Source of the DNA: Haloarcula marismortui ATCC 43049 | Lineage (GTDB): Archaea > Halobacteriota > Halobacteria > Halobacteriales > Haloarculaceae | NCBI RefSeq assembly: GCF_000011085.1 | Contig: NC_006395.1 | Location: 124,001 to 188,000, forward strand | Length of the DNA: 64,000 bases | Direction of reading: 5' to 3' | Shown here: piece after piece, positions 50,130 to 57,803 of the stretch | Position numbering within the stretch: position 1 is the stretch's first letter | Layout: every line of letters starts with the position of its first letter | Made by a program: the position numbers and the translations under genes | The notes under the pieces: model-generated | The model's input: only the letters and a program-made list of their open reading frames with translations | Told to the model about the DNA's origin: nothing | Databases searched by the model: none

Positions 50130-50230
50130 ACCGAGTCAGGGCTAGGGGCACATCAAACGGAGCGACAAGTAAGGCGCAAAGACAAGGCTTCGTCGACAAT
50201 TGTGCTTACGAACAAAAATCAAAGCAGATC

Positions 50231-50611
50231 TTATCGGGAAGCCGCTGACTGCTCCCAGTCGTACCCCCATTCACGGAGCTCTTCTGCCACAAGGTCCGGG
50301 TTGTCCATGGCAACGACGAGGGCAGCCTCCAGCGCGTCAGTCTTGTACACGTCCTCTCCAACTTCATCCTCCAGATTGCGGAGGAACGTGGACTCGCGTT
50401 CCGCAACTTCGGGCCGGATGAAAATCGGTCGCTGCTTGCGGTCCTGTTTGACCGAGTCACGACGGAATTTATATGGAATGTCGGGTTGGGTCGTAGCTTC
50501 TACGTCGGTGGACTCGGTTTCGACAGCCATCTCATCCTGCTGGTCGTCTGATTCTGGCTCTGGATCTGCGTCCGTCTCTGCAAACGGATCGTCGCCGGAG
50601 CCGGATTTCAT
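50231..50611 (-). CDS. Small acidic protein partner of ParA (putative ParB-like)
   Basis: 126 residues: an acidic, disordered N-terminus (MKSGSGDDPFAETDADPEPESDDQQDEM), then a more basic and ordered C-terminal half (YKFRRDSVKQDRKQRPIFIRPEVAERESTFLRNLEDEVGEDVYKTDALEAALVVAMDNPDLVAEELREWGYDWEQ) that ends with a helical segment. Its start overlaps the parA stop (ATGA). The RPIFIRPEVAERE...VGEDVYKTDALEAALVVAM stretch looks like a ribbon-helix-helix dimer. Together with the iterons it would act as the DNA-binding centromere adaptor of a type Ib-like partition system. This role is inferred from position. Confidence 0.72.
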   Translation of the reverse strand: MKSGSGDDPFAETDADPEPESDDQQDEMAVETESTDVEATTQPDIPYKFRRDSVKQDRKQRPIFIRPEVAERESTFLRNLEDEVGEDVYKTDALEAALVVAMDNPDLVAEELREWGYDWEQSAASR

Positions 50612-51453
50612 GCTGTTGCCTCCTGTTCGCGGGTCTGGCGGAGGTGTGCCGCCAGTTCCTCGAACTGTTCCAGCGTTTCGATTTCGTAGTCACGTTCCCG
50701 ACTCCGATGTTCTTCGATATATTTGAACGCCGAACACTGCTTGCGCCAACACCCTTCGAGCAAGGACGTTCGTTCACGAAACACTACCGGGATGTCGTAC
50801 GATTCCGCCTGGAGTCGTTTGAGCATCTCTTCTTGATCGTTCGTTCCTTTGAATCGGTTCGGTACTGCAGCTAACACGCCCACGTTAATGTCCAGCGTGT
50901 CTTCAAGGCCGGTAACGAGGTCTGCAAGTCCCGCAACGGACTGCTGTCCCTTCCCACTCGGCTCGAACGGAATGACGAGGTTCCGCGTCGCGTGCAATGC
51001 GTTGTACAGTTTCACGTCCGCAGTCGCCGGTGGATCGATGATGACGGTGTCATACTCGGACGGAACGCCCGCGTCTTTTAGCACACGTAGGAGCTGGACG
51101 TTGGGGTTCCAGTTCTCGCCGAAGTCCGCTGCTTCCTCCTCGCGACGCCGGAGGTGTTTCGAGAGCACTTCCAGAGAATTGTGTGCGGGAAGGACATCGA
51201 CACCCTCTGAGGTTTCAATGAGGTCAGAGAAGGGACCGCGTGGCCGCTCGACAAGATGCCGAACTAGGCTATCGGCCTCTGAGTCAGTTCGGTGGTCCGC
51301 AACGTCAAACAGGAATGAGAGGCTCCCCTCCTGTGGGTCCATATCGATTGCGAGTACGTCGTGACCAGCACGGGCGTCGGCGACAGCGAGATTCGCCGCC
51401 ATCGTTGTCTTGCCGACACCGCCGGCCTCGCTGTACACGGTGTAGGTCAGCAT
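50608..51453 (-). CDS. parA: ParA-family partition ATPase
   Basis: 281 residues. The deviant Walker A is YSEAGGVGKTTMAANLAVADARAGHDVLAIDMDPQEGSLSFLF; the usual first Lys (KGGVGKT) is Ala, a substitution frequent in haloarchaeal ParA. Walker A' is DMDPQ, and the B motif is YDTVIIDPPATADVKLYNAL, with VIPFEPSGKGQQSVAGLADLV downstream. ParA drives DNA segregation by ATP-dependent gradients on the nucleoid. The next gene is coupled by an ATGA overlap. The start codon at 51453 is preceded by an AT-rich promoter carrying three of the same 13-bp-phased hexamers, as expected for autoregulation. Confidence 0.9.
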   Translation of the reverse strand: MLTYTVYSEAGGVGKTTMAANLAVADARAGHDVLAIDMDPQEGSLSFLFDVADHRTDSEADSLVRHLVERPRGPFSDLIETSEGVDVLPAHNSLEVLSKHLRRREEEAADFGENWNPNVQLLRVLKDAGVPSEYDTVIIDPPATADVKLYNALHATRNLVIPFEPSGKGQQSVAGLADLVTGLEDTLDINVGVLAAVPNRFKGTNDQEEMLKRLQAESYDIPVVFRERTSLLEGCWRKQCSAFKYIEEHRSRERDYEIETLEQFEELAAHLRQTREQEATA

Positions 51454-51486
51454 ACCTTACCGAATACACTGCACAGATATAAGGAT

Positions 51487-51518
51487 TAGTCAGACGGTAT
51501 AGCTATACAGTATAGTCA
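51487..51518. promoter_or_regulatory. parA operator: three iteron hexamers in 13-bp phase
   Basis: TAGTCA 51487, TAGCTA 51500 and TAGTCA 51513 occur exactly 13 bases apart, 34-65 bases upstream of the parA start. The same hexamers, with the same period, form the array at 49228-49318 and 50085-50129. Confidence 0.65.
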
Positions 51519-51554
51519 TTTTATTTTACTTAACTACCAGCCCGGCGAGGCCAG

Positions 51555-52790
51555 CTACTCATCAAACAACCCCGCGAGCGCCTCTCGCATCTCTGCCCGA
51601 CGGTGCGACCGTGCTTCAGACTCCGACAGATAGTTGTCGAGCACAACTTGCGCAGACGCCGACCCCTGCTCAGCTGCGACGTCTTCAAACCGCTCTGCAA
51701 CCCGCCGGACAGCGGCGCCGTACGTCGTGTACCAGAATCGACGACCCGTTTTCGGCGTCGGCCTGTCACCATCAACGGTGATATCCGCGACTTCTGCCAC
51801 TGACTTGAACCGTCGGCGAACGGTTTCAGCGGTCAGGTGGCCAGTGGTGGCAGCCGATGAAGGGAGCAAATAGCCGTTCCAATCCGGATCAGAGAGTGCT
51901 TCAATACGCTCAGTAACCGTCTTCAGACCGGCAAGCAAAGCTACGGTCCCAGGACCGTTTTTCCGCTCGCCGTCGGCGAATTCTATGTACGAATGAGAGT
52001 TATCATCCGGATCAAGGTTGAGCTGCCGGATATGGAGCGAGGCCACTTCGCTCGGTCGAAGCCCCCACCCGCAACATGCGACCACGATAAATCGGTCGCG
52101 TAGCTCAGTCGCCGCTGCATAGAGACGCTGAACGGCGTCTCTATCGAGTGCCTTGTTGTCCCAGGATGGAGTCGTATCCCACCCAAATCGGATTTCGAGG
52201 TCAGCAAGCGGATTGTACGCGGCACCGCCAAACATCACCAAGTGCTTGTAGAACTGCCGTGTGTCCTGAACGTATTTACGCCGTGATGCAAGCGTCGTCA
52301 GGGCTTCGTCCAGTTGGTCAAGTGCGTCGAAGGTCGCTGCAACCCGATCCATTTCAGCAACGCGTTCATCGGGATTCTCCAGCGGTGCGAGCAAATCTTT
52401 TGTATCGTGGATATTGGTATATACTTTTGCGTACCGTCGCAAAATCGACCGACGTGTGTCGATTGTCGCATCAGCACGCCCACGTCGAGTCGAAAGCTCG
52501 GCGAGGTACTCCTCAATGGCTCGCTGTGTGTTATCAGAGAGAAAATCGAATGGCTCCGACGCCTTCTCGTCTTCCGGCACTTCGATCTCGTCGTAGAACT
52601 GCCCCGGAGACAGGTCGAATCGGCGCTGGAGGTGCTTGACAAGTCCCGGAAACCGTCCGTTCAGCCACGCATATGTGGGGGTTTCAGTGGTTGGATTGAG
52701 GCCGTCGTCTTTCATCGCCGGCACAACAGTCTCACGGTAGAATGCTTTGCAGTCAGCCAAGTCCATCGTCGAATAGCGGGTTTCAGTCAT
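51555..52790 (-). CDS. Tyrosine recombinase/integrase-like protein
   Basis: 411 residues. A SAM-like N-terminal domain (about 85-190, NTQRAIEEYLAELSTRRGRADATIDTRRSILRRYAKVY) is followed by a catalytic-domain pattern CCGWGLRPSEVASLHIRQLNLDPDDNSHSYIEFADGERKNGPGT, where GLRPSE holds the first Arg. The later catalytic positions are divergent: in place of HxLRH the sequence reads RRFWYTTYGAAVRRV, and the candidate tyrosine is in VVLDNYLSESEARSH. It probably acts on the element carrying parA. Another divergent recombinase subfamily cannot be excluded. Starts at 52790, reading towards parA with 100 bases between. Confidence 0.75.
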   Translation of the reverse strand: MTETRYSTMDLADCKAFYRETVVPAMKDDGLNPTTETPTYAWLNGRFPGLVKHLQRRFDLSPGQFYDEIEVPEDEKASEPFDFLSDNTQRAIEEYLAELSTRRGRADATIDTRRSILRRYAKVYTNIHDTKDLLAPLENPDERVAEMDRVAATFDALDQLDEALTTLASRRKYVQDTRQFYKHLVMFGGAAYNPLADLEIRFGWDTTPSWDNKALDRDAVQRLYAAATELRDRFIVVACCGWGLRPSEVASLHIRQLNLDPDDNSHSYIEFADGERKNGPGTVALLAGLKTVTERIEALSDPDWNGYLLPSSAATTGHLTAETVRRRFKSVAEVADITVDGDRPTPKTGRRFWYTTYGAAVRRVAERFEDVAAEQGSASAQVVLDNYLSESEARSHRRAEMREALAGLFDE

Positions 52791-53187
52791 TGATCTGAGT
52801 GTGTGGACAGCGTAACCGACGTACTGTCCCTGCTGGTACTCTAAACCGCCGTAATTTCGTATGTAGCGTATTTTAATCGTACTACTAATAGTTTGTCTTG
52901 TATTGTTTTCTCATGCAGAAACCCACAACAAGACAGGTACTGGCAAATTTATTACTGCAACACATAAATCATATGTTGCTATACCAAATTGACGTGGACC
53001 ACAGTTTCGGAGGATGAGTTAGTTTCGGAGAAGATTGGCGACTAATTGGGGTATTTCGTGTGGTTAGTCACCGAGACCAACACCTGATAACATCGACACC
53101 AGAACGTGTATCGATAAATGCGCGGATTTTGACGACTCTGGACAGCGTTCCCACTCATCCCCAGTAAGCGTTCGAGTGTCTAGACGC
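52791..53187. other. AT-rich spacer after the integrase gene
   Basis: About 400 bases with AT-rich promoter-like stretches (CGTATTTTAATCGTACTACTAATAG near 52867-52891) that probably drive the leftward integrase gene. No gene or att repeat recognised. Confidence 0.45.
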
Positions 53188-53384
53188 TCAGTCGGGCAGG
53201 ATCAGCACCGAGGCGACGAGTTCGACACACTCACCAGCGGTCAGGACCGGTGCGACCAGTTTGAGAGCTGTTTCGAGCGCTGCTTCTGTACCCATACATC
53301 TCTCGCAAGACTCGGTGTCGAGATAGAGGAAATCGAAATGCAGTACAACGACGCCTGTGACACTGGCGGTTCTTATTAAAGACT
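53188..53384 (-). pseudogene. DUF2703 gene fragment
   Basis: On the minus strand, VVVLHFDFLYLDTESCERCM followed by GTEAALETALKLVAPVLTAGECVELVASVLILPD runs to a TGA at 53188-53190. LYLDTxSCERCMGTexaLexAlxxVAPVL is the N-terminal signature of DUF2703 proteins, including its CxxC. A normal start is not visible, and after VAPVLTAG the sequence no longer follows the family and stops about 60 residues in, while intact members run to about 150. I read this as a decayed copy. It lies between the integrase island and a coiled-coil protein gene. Confidence 0.62.
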
Positions 53385-53738
53385 GGTAGCGATATCAGTA
53401 AGTTCTCACTCCGCACTTAGACAGTATCGGCTTCAGACGTAGCCGATGAGAGCTTTGAACTTCGTTCTGGAGGTTAGTACGATTTTAGATAATTGTATAG
53501 AAGGCACGCATCAAGCCTATCCGCCGAGGTTGTGTAGTTCGGGGAAGTCCGTTTTATGCGGTTTAGATCTTAGATGCACTGAATCCGGATAACGTGCGGT
53601 AGCTCCCGCAGTTGCGACCGTAGTGAGTCTATCAAGAATTTTGCCATGTGGAATAGGAATCTGTGCAGTAGTATATCCAACAGCATAGAATCGGATTCAG
53701 CAGTTCTGAAGGGTGACTTTACTTAGAGGTCACCGATG
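53385..53738. other. Intergenic region right of the DUF2703 fragment
   Basis: About 350 bases with TCTTATTAAAGAC at its left edge (a possible promoter for the fragment) and no coding recognised. The right part includes the end of the coiled-coil gene's transcription unit. Confidence 0.4.
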
Positions 53739-54176
53739 TTATTCACGGGGACCAAACTCTTGACAGCCGAATCTATCCCTGTTCTCTGGCTGTGCACAGA
53801 GGTAATCAAGCCGTTTTTCCATTTCGGATCGCGGCATGCCCGCTTGATCTTTTCGGGACTCCGCAAGCCGGGCTTGACTGGCGTTTAGCATCTTTTCTTT
53901 CCTTTCTAGTTCCGAAACAAGTGTGTCTACGTCCTCGTTACGTGTTTCTAACTGTTTGTTGAGTTCTTCAGCGCGGGCTTTTGCGGCCTGTCGATCTTCC
54001 CGAGTCTCGTTCAGTTGTTCACGCAATTCCTCGTTTTCAGCGCGAAGGGCTTCGTTCTCTGTCTGGATGTCCTGTGCAGAATCCTGGAATGCAACCGTTG
54101 TCCCGACTGTCCCACTAGTGGCGACCACGGTGGCAACAAGTAGCCAAGAGCTGATGTTACGTGCAAGAGTGCTCAC
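53739..54176 (-). CDS. Signal-anchored coiled-coil protein
   Basis: 145 residues. An N-terminal hydrophobic segment (ISSWLLVATVVATSGTVGTTVAF) is followed by an almost uninterrupted heptad-repeat coiled coil: IQTENEALRAENEELREQLNETREDRQAAKARAEELNKQLETRNEDVDTLVSELERKEKMLNASQARLAESRKD (about residues 37-112). The C-terminus has two Cys (LCAQPENRDRFGCQEFG), which may form a disulfide outside the cell. It appears to be membrane-anchored with the coiled coil exposed. I do not recognise a family with a known role. Confidence 0.7.
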   Translation of the reverse strand: MSTLARNISSWLLVATVVATSGTVGTTVAFQDSAQDIQTENEALRAENEELREQLNETREDRQAAKARAEELNKQLETRNEDVDTLVSELERKEKMLNASQARLAESRKDQAGMPRSEMEKRLDYLCAQPENRDRFGCQEFGPRE

Positions 54177-54281
54177 CAGTGAACCACCTCCGACGTAACC
54201 GGAGTACTGTACAGATTTCTGCCCCGGTAGTGCAGTAGTGAGGGTTGAGTCATCATGTTCCAGCTTGATTGGTATGTGCTA

Positions 54282-54341
54282 CTAATCGTAGTTTCTAGTT
54301 GCCTACGATTAGGCTACGAATGACCTCTAATAGGCAACTAG
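54282..54341. repeat. Two overlapping perfect inverted repeats
   Basis: Repeat 1: CTAATCGTAG (54282-54291) and CTACGATTAG (54303-54312), 10 pairs with an 11-base loop. Repeat 2: CTAGTTGCCTA (54295-54305) and TAGGCAACTAG (54331-54341), 11 pairs with a 25-base loop. They share bases 54303-54305, so as RNA the two hairpins exclude each other. They lie in the 500-base gap between divergent genes. Confidence 0.6.
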
Positions 54342-54677
54342 TACTAATGTAGAGTGTAGCTGAACTAACCGATTAGATCAGGTCCGATGGCGAAGTTGTA
54401 CATTGCCGCAAATTGCTGCGTGGGTTCTGTGAGTTCCGGTCGCTACCTGCTGCTGGAAGCCGTCAAGCAAACGGATGGATAGGTAACAGCTTTTCTTACT
54501 AGTTCAGCGACAGGGTACCTATTCTCTCAAACAGTTCGTCGAGCGTCTACACCGATTTGGTACCAGCGATCCACTATCTTGCCGACGGACCACTGGCCGC
54601 CCCTCACCCCGGGTTCGTAATTCGACAATACGGCGATCCAGAGTAAACTTTTTTTGTGTTGTTCATCATCCAGATAT
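54342..54677. other. Promoter-side spacer of the BASS transporter gene
   Basis: About 335 bases. AAACTTTTTTTG at 54645-54656 lies about 25-30 bases before the GTG at 54678, fitting a leaderless transcript. No other gene recognised. Confidence 0.45.
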
Positions 54678-55661
54678 GTGACTTCAGTATCGACGCTTCG
54701 TGCGGTGAGTCGCGCTGCGAGCAAATACTTCGTCGTCTGGGTCGTCATTCTGGCAGGGCTCGCTCTCGTCAGGCCGGACCCGTTCATCCCAGTTTTGGAC
54801 TACGTGTCCCCACTACTCGGGCTAATTATGCTTGGGATGGGGTTGACGCTCCAGCCGGCGGACTTTCAGCGACTGATCAAGGAACCAGTGGATATCGGTA
54901 TCGGCGCTGTCACGCAGTGGCTGGTGATGCCCGCCGCTGCGTACGGGCTGTATGTCCTGCTCGATCTTCCAGATGCTGTCGGTATCGGTCTCATTCTGGT
55001 TGGTGCCGCCCCCGGTGGGACCGCATCGAACGTGATGGCGTATCTCGGTCGGGGCGACGTGGCCCTCTCCGTCGCAATCACGACCCTTACGACCCTTGCA
55101 GCACCGATCGTGATGCCGGCCTGGGTGGTGTTTACCCTCGGTGAACAGATAAACGTCACCTTCGCAGAGATGTTCCAGAGCATCATTCAGATCGTCATTA
55201 TTCCGGTGTTTCTCGGGTTCACGATCCGGTATCTGCTGGACCGCTATTCACCGAAAGCTGCTGAAATCGGTACCGATGTGTTCCCGGTTATCAGTGTTGC
55301 CGCCATTGTCGCGATCGTCGCTGGCGTCGTTGGCGCAAACGTGGATAATATTCTCACTGCCGGTCTACTCGTGCTGGTGGCAGTCGTTACTCACAACGCT
55401 ATCGGGCTTGGCTCGGGGTACGGTGTCGGTCGGGCAACTGGGATGTCAACAGACCGCGTTCGGACCTGTGCGTTCGAGGTCGGCCTCCAGAACAGCGGGC
55501 TGGCCGTTGCGCTGGCAACGACCCTGTTTGAGCCTGCGGCCGCACTCATTCCCGCGCTGTTCAGCGTCTGGCATAACATCACAGGGCCGGCGCTGGCAAG
55601 CTTCTTTAGCTGGCAGGACAGCGGGCAGAAATCCGTTGAGGCTGTGCCAAGCGACGACTGA
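54678..55661 (+). CDS. Bile acid:sodium symporter (BASS) family transporter
   Basis: About 327 residues from the GTG at 54678, with nine to ten helices. BASS landmarks are VLDYVSPLLGLIMLGMGLTLQPADFQRLIKEP, ILVGAAPGGTASNVMAYLGRGDVALSVAITTLTTLAAPIVMPAWV, and CAFEVGLQNSGLAVALATTLFEPAAALIPALFSVWHNITGPALA, with the family motifs GAAPGGTASN and EVGLQNSGLA. It would carry an organic anion (bile acid, pantoate or keto acid) with Na+; substrate unknown. The frame reaches an ATG at 54654 that would add eight residues (MCCSSSRY); the TATA position argues for GTG 54678. Confidence 0.86.
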   Translation: MTSVSTLRAVSRAASKYFVVWVVILAGLALVRPDPFIPVLDYVSPLLGLIMLGMGLTLQPADFQRLIKEPVDIGIGAVTQWLVMPAAAYGLYVLLDLPDAVGIGLILVGAAPGGTASNVMAYLGRGDVALSVAITTLTTLAAPIVMPAWVVFTLGEQINVTFAEMFQSIIQIVIIPVFLGFTIRYLLDRYSPKAAEIGTDVFPVISVAAIVAIVAGVVGANVDNILTAGLLVLVAVVTHNAIGLGSGYGVGRATGMSTDRVRTCAFEVGLQNSGLAVALATTLFEPAAALIPALFSVWHNITGPALASFFSWQDSGQKSVEAVPSDD

Positions 55662-55740
55662 TACAAGATTCCCAGCGGTACGGTTTTTCAGTATTACCGG
55701 ACGTACAATCCGTCCACGTCCACCATACTCTGCTTATGCG

Positions 55741-55923
55741 TTACCGGCGATTGGAAACGCCAAACGAGTGCTGGCATCGCGGGCAGTGATATCGGGTCGT
55801 ATATCCGGTGGTCGAAACGTCCCAGTCTCCTCCGACCATCCCGCTCTCAAAATCACAGTCCGGACAGAACAGGACCATCTTCGAGGGTGTTCCAGTAGTG
55901 TCTGTAGTTTCCTTCCGTGCCAT
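55741..55923 (-). CDS. 60-residue zinc-ribbon protein
   Basis: MARKETTDTTGTPSKMVLFC followed by PDCDFESGMVGGDW and YTTRYHCPRCQHSFGVSN. Two CxxC pairs (CPDC and CPRC) separated by about 25 residues suggest one structural zinc site. Such short proteins, with a GDWxV-like loop between the pairs, occur widely in haloarchaea with no known role. The upstream in-frame ATG (55959) would add 12 residues (MLSIHHVTLSMQ). It converges with the BASS gene. Confidence 0.65.
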   Translation of the reverse strand: MARKETTDTTGTPSKMVLFCPDCDFESGMVGGDWDVSTTGYTTRYHCPRCQHSFGVSNRR

Positions 55924-56212
55924 TTGCATTGATAGTGTAACATGATGAATGGAGAGCAATATATGCTACCCCCCGGTTTTCAGCAATTGATATCACAGCC
56001 GCCCCGTGCTGTTTCCGGACAGAGGCGAGTCCGACCACATCGGGGTGGGAGATTCTGAAGCCCAGAAACCATGTTCACAGAGTTTCTATCCGCACATTAC
56101 ATCCTATCTGAGGGTGGAGTATCACCGATGTAACTACCTGACACCGGTGTCCGCGAGCACTTTTGGGCTAGCTACGCCTTCGTGTTGATGCTGATACACC
56201 TACCGACAAAAT

Positions 56213-56869
56213 ATGTCTCAACAGAAATCAGATTTCGCTGACGACGCGGATATCGACGAATCACTGGACGAACTGGCCTCCGAAGAAACCATTGAGGAGA
56301 CCGTCGAGAACTTGGAGGCAAACGGATTCGAGGTCATCGTCGTTAACTCGGCCGACGATGCACTCGCGGAACTGCAGTCACTCATCCCGGCAGAAGCGTC
56401 TGTGATGAACGGCCACTCGACGACACTCGAAGAGATCGGGTTCGACGAGTACCTGAGTGATGGGGATCACGGGTGGGAGAGCCTTCCCGAGGAAATCTGG
56501 AGTATCGACGACGACGCAAAGCGCCAAGCTGCTCGGCGAGAGTCACAGACGGCCGATTACTTCCTCGGCGGCATCAACGGCATTTCCCAGACCGGCGAAC
56601 TCGTCGCGGCGGACCGTTCGGGAAGCCGCATCGGTGCGTATCCGTTTGCGGCCAGTAACGTCGTTATCGTCAGTGGTGTGAATAAAATCGTGCCGACGCT
56701 TGAGGACGCGCTTGACCGACTGGAAACCGTCGCGTACCCCCTCGAAAACGAGCGTGCAAAGGAGGCCTACGGCGTCGACTCTGCGATCGCCAAGCAACTC
56801 ATCCTCCGCCAAGAACTCGAAGAGGGTCGCACTACCGTTGTCCTCATCCGCGAACACCTCGGTTATTAA
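56213..56869 (+). CDS. LUD domain protein (LutC/YkgG-like)
   Basis: 218 residues. An acidic N-terminal helix-rich part precedes the LUD/DUF162 core: VVNSADDALAELQSLIPAEASVMNGHSTTLEEIGFDEYL, then QTADYFLGGINGISQTGELVAADRSGSRIGAYPFAASNVVIVSGVNKIVPTLEDALDRL, which carries the family motif G(i)naIsqTGelv..d..GsR.g..pf.a..viiVaG.nKIV. LutC relatives take part in lactate oxidation with LutA and LutB, but those are not adjacent, so the role here is open. It stands alone. Confidence 0.82.
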   Translation: MSQQKSDFADDADIDESLDELASEETIEETVENLEANGFEVIVVNSADDALAELQSLIPAEASVMNGHSTTLEEIGFDEYLSDGDHGWESLPEEIWSIDDDAKRQAARRESQTADYFLGGINGISQTGELVAADRSGSRIGAYPFAASNVVIVSGVNKIVPTLEDALDRLETVAYPLENERAKEAYGVDSAIAKQLILRQELEEGRTTVVLIREHLGY

Positions 56870-57061
56870 CTGAAAGACACTCAGAAGCTAAGCGGTGGTC
56901 GGCCCCGCTGCCCTGCCTTTCCGGGCAGAAGCACACTATCAAAAAAACAGCAATCCTCGGTAATTTCCCACCCTCGGTAGTTCTGCAGGCGGATAGCCTG
57001 TGATTGACTTGCTCCGGACCGTGTAGCAGAGAGAGTGCACCGTGACCCAGACTGGCAGGAA

Positions 57062-57658
57062 CTACGAAATCAGATGCGAATCGATATACGAGAACAGAGA
57101 CGCTTTCGCTGCGGCCGTCGCGGCTTCACGGTTGGTCGTGAGGCGGCTATACATGGTTCCTTTAATCGTTGCCAGAATGTGTTCGGCCGCGTGTGTCGGA
57201 TCGACATCGCGAAACACATCCGCATCAACGCCTCGCCGAACAGTTTTTTCGATGATTGTAGCAAGTCGAGTATCGATTTCGGTGAACTGCTCGCGAAACA
57301 CCGCCCGCTCAAGTGCTTGCGGGGAGAGCGTGACTAAAACGCTGTGTAGCTGGCGTTTCTCTTCCGGTAGTTGACACGGGAGAAGTGTGCTAATAATGTG
57401 GTTGAGATCTTCTTTCGGGTTGTCACCGATGCTGGTGTTGATTGTCGCCTCGAATCGGTCAACGGTGAATCTGAGGAACCGGAGTAGGAGCGCGTCTTTT
57501 GAGTCGTAATAGTGGTATATCGTCGACTTGGCCTTGTCAAGCTCATCAGAGATACGCGATATCGAGAGCTCAGCGTACCCGCTGTTAACAAGCGCCCGGT
57601 GAGTTGCGTGCATAATTTCTTTTTCAGTTGCACACAGGGCATCGCTCTCGTCAGTCAT
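57062..57658 (-). CDS. TetR-family regulator
   Basis: 198 residues. The N-terminal HTH is EIMHATHRALVNSGYAELSISRISDELDKAKSTIYHYYDSKDALLLRFLRFTVDRFE, the TetR pattern with the recognition helix KSTIYHYYDSK. The C-terminal part is helical, the ligand domain. It lies downstream of the MMPL transporter on the same strand with 146 bases between, so it may have its own promoter. It probably regulates the transporter cluster; a second TetR gene at 62755 flanks the other side. Confidence 0.88.
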   Translation of the reverse strand: MTDESDALCATEKEIMHATHRALVNSGYAELSISRISDELDKAKSTIYHYYDSKDALLLRFLRFTVDRFEATINTSIGDNPKEDLNHIISTLLPCQLPEEKRQLHSVLVTLSPQALERAVFREQFTEIDTRLATIIEKTVRRGVDADVFRDVDPTHAAEHILATIKGTMYSRLTTNREAATAAAKASLFSYIDSHLIS

Positions 57659-57803
57659 ACAGACAGTCGTCCCTCCTGACTTCGGCTGGGGTGGCAGTAC
57701 GGTGCCGCTTGCTCAAGCGCGGTATCTGAGCGATCCTGACTAACTCGTTCAATTGGGACACGATGAGTCTCAAGTGAGCAGGAACCGAGGTGAGTGGACC
57801 GCA

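Noticed and set aside
53176-53379. Plus-strand open frame of 67 residues.
   Set aside because: It is the reverse of the DUF2703 fragment, whose family signature is on the minus strand.
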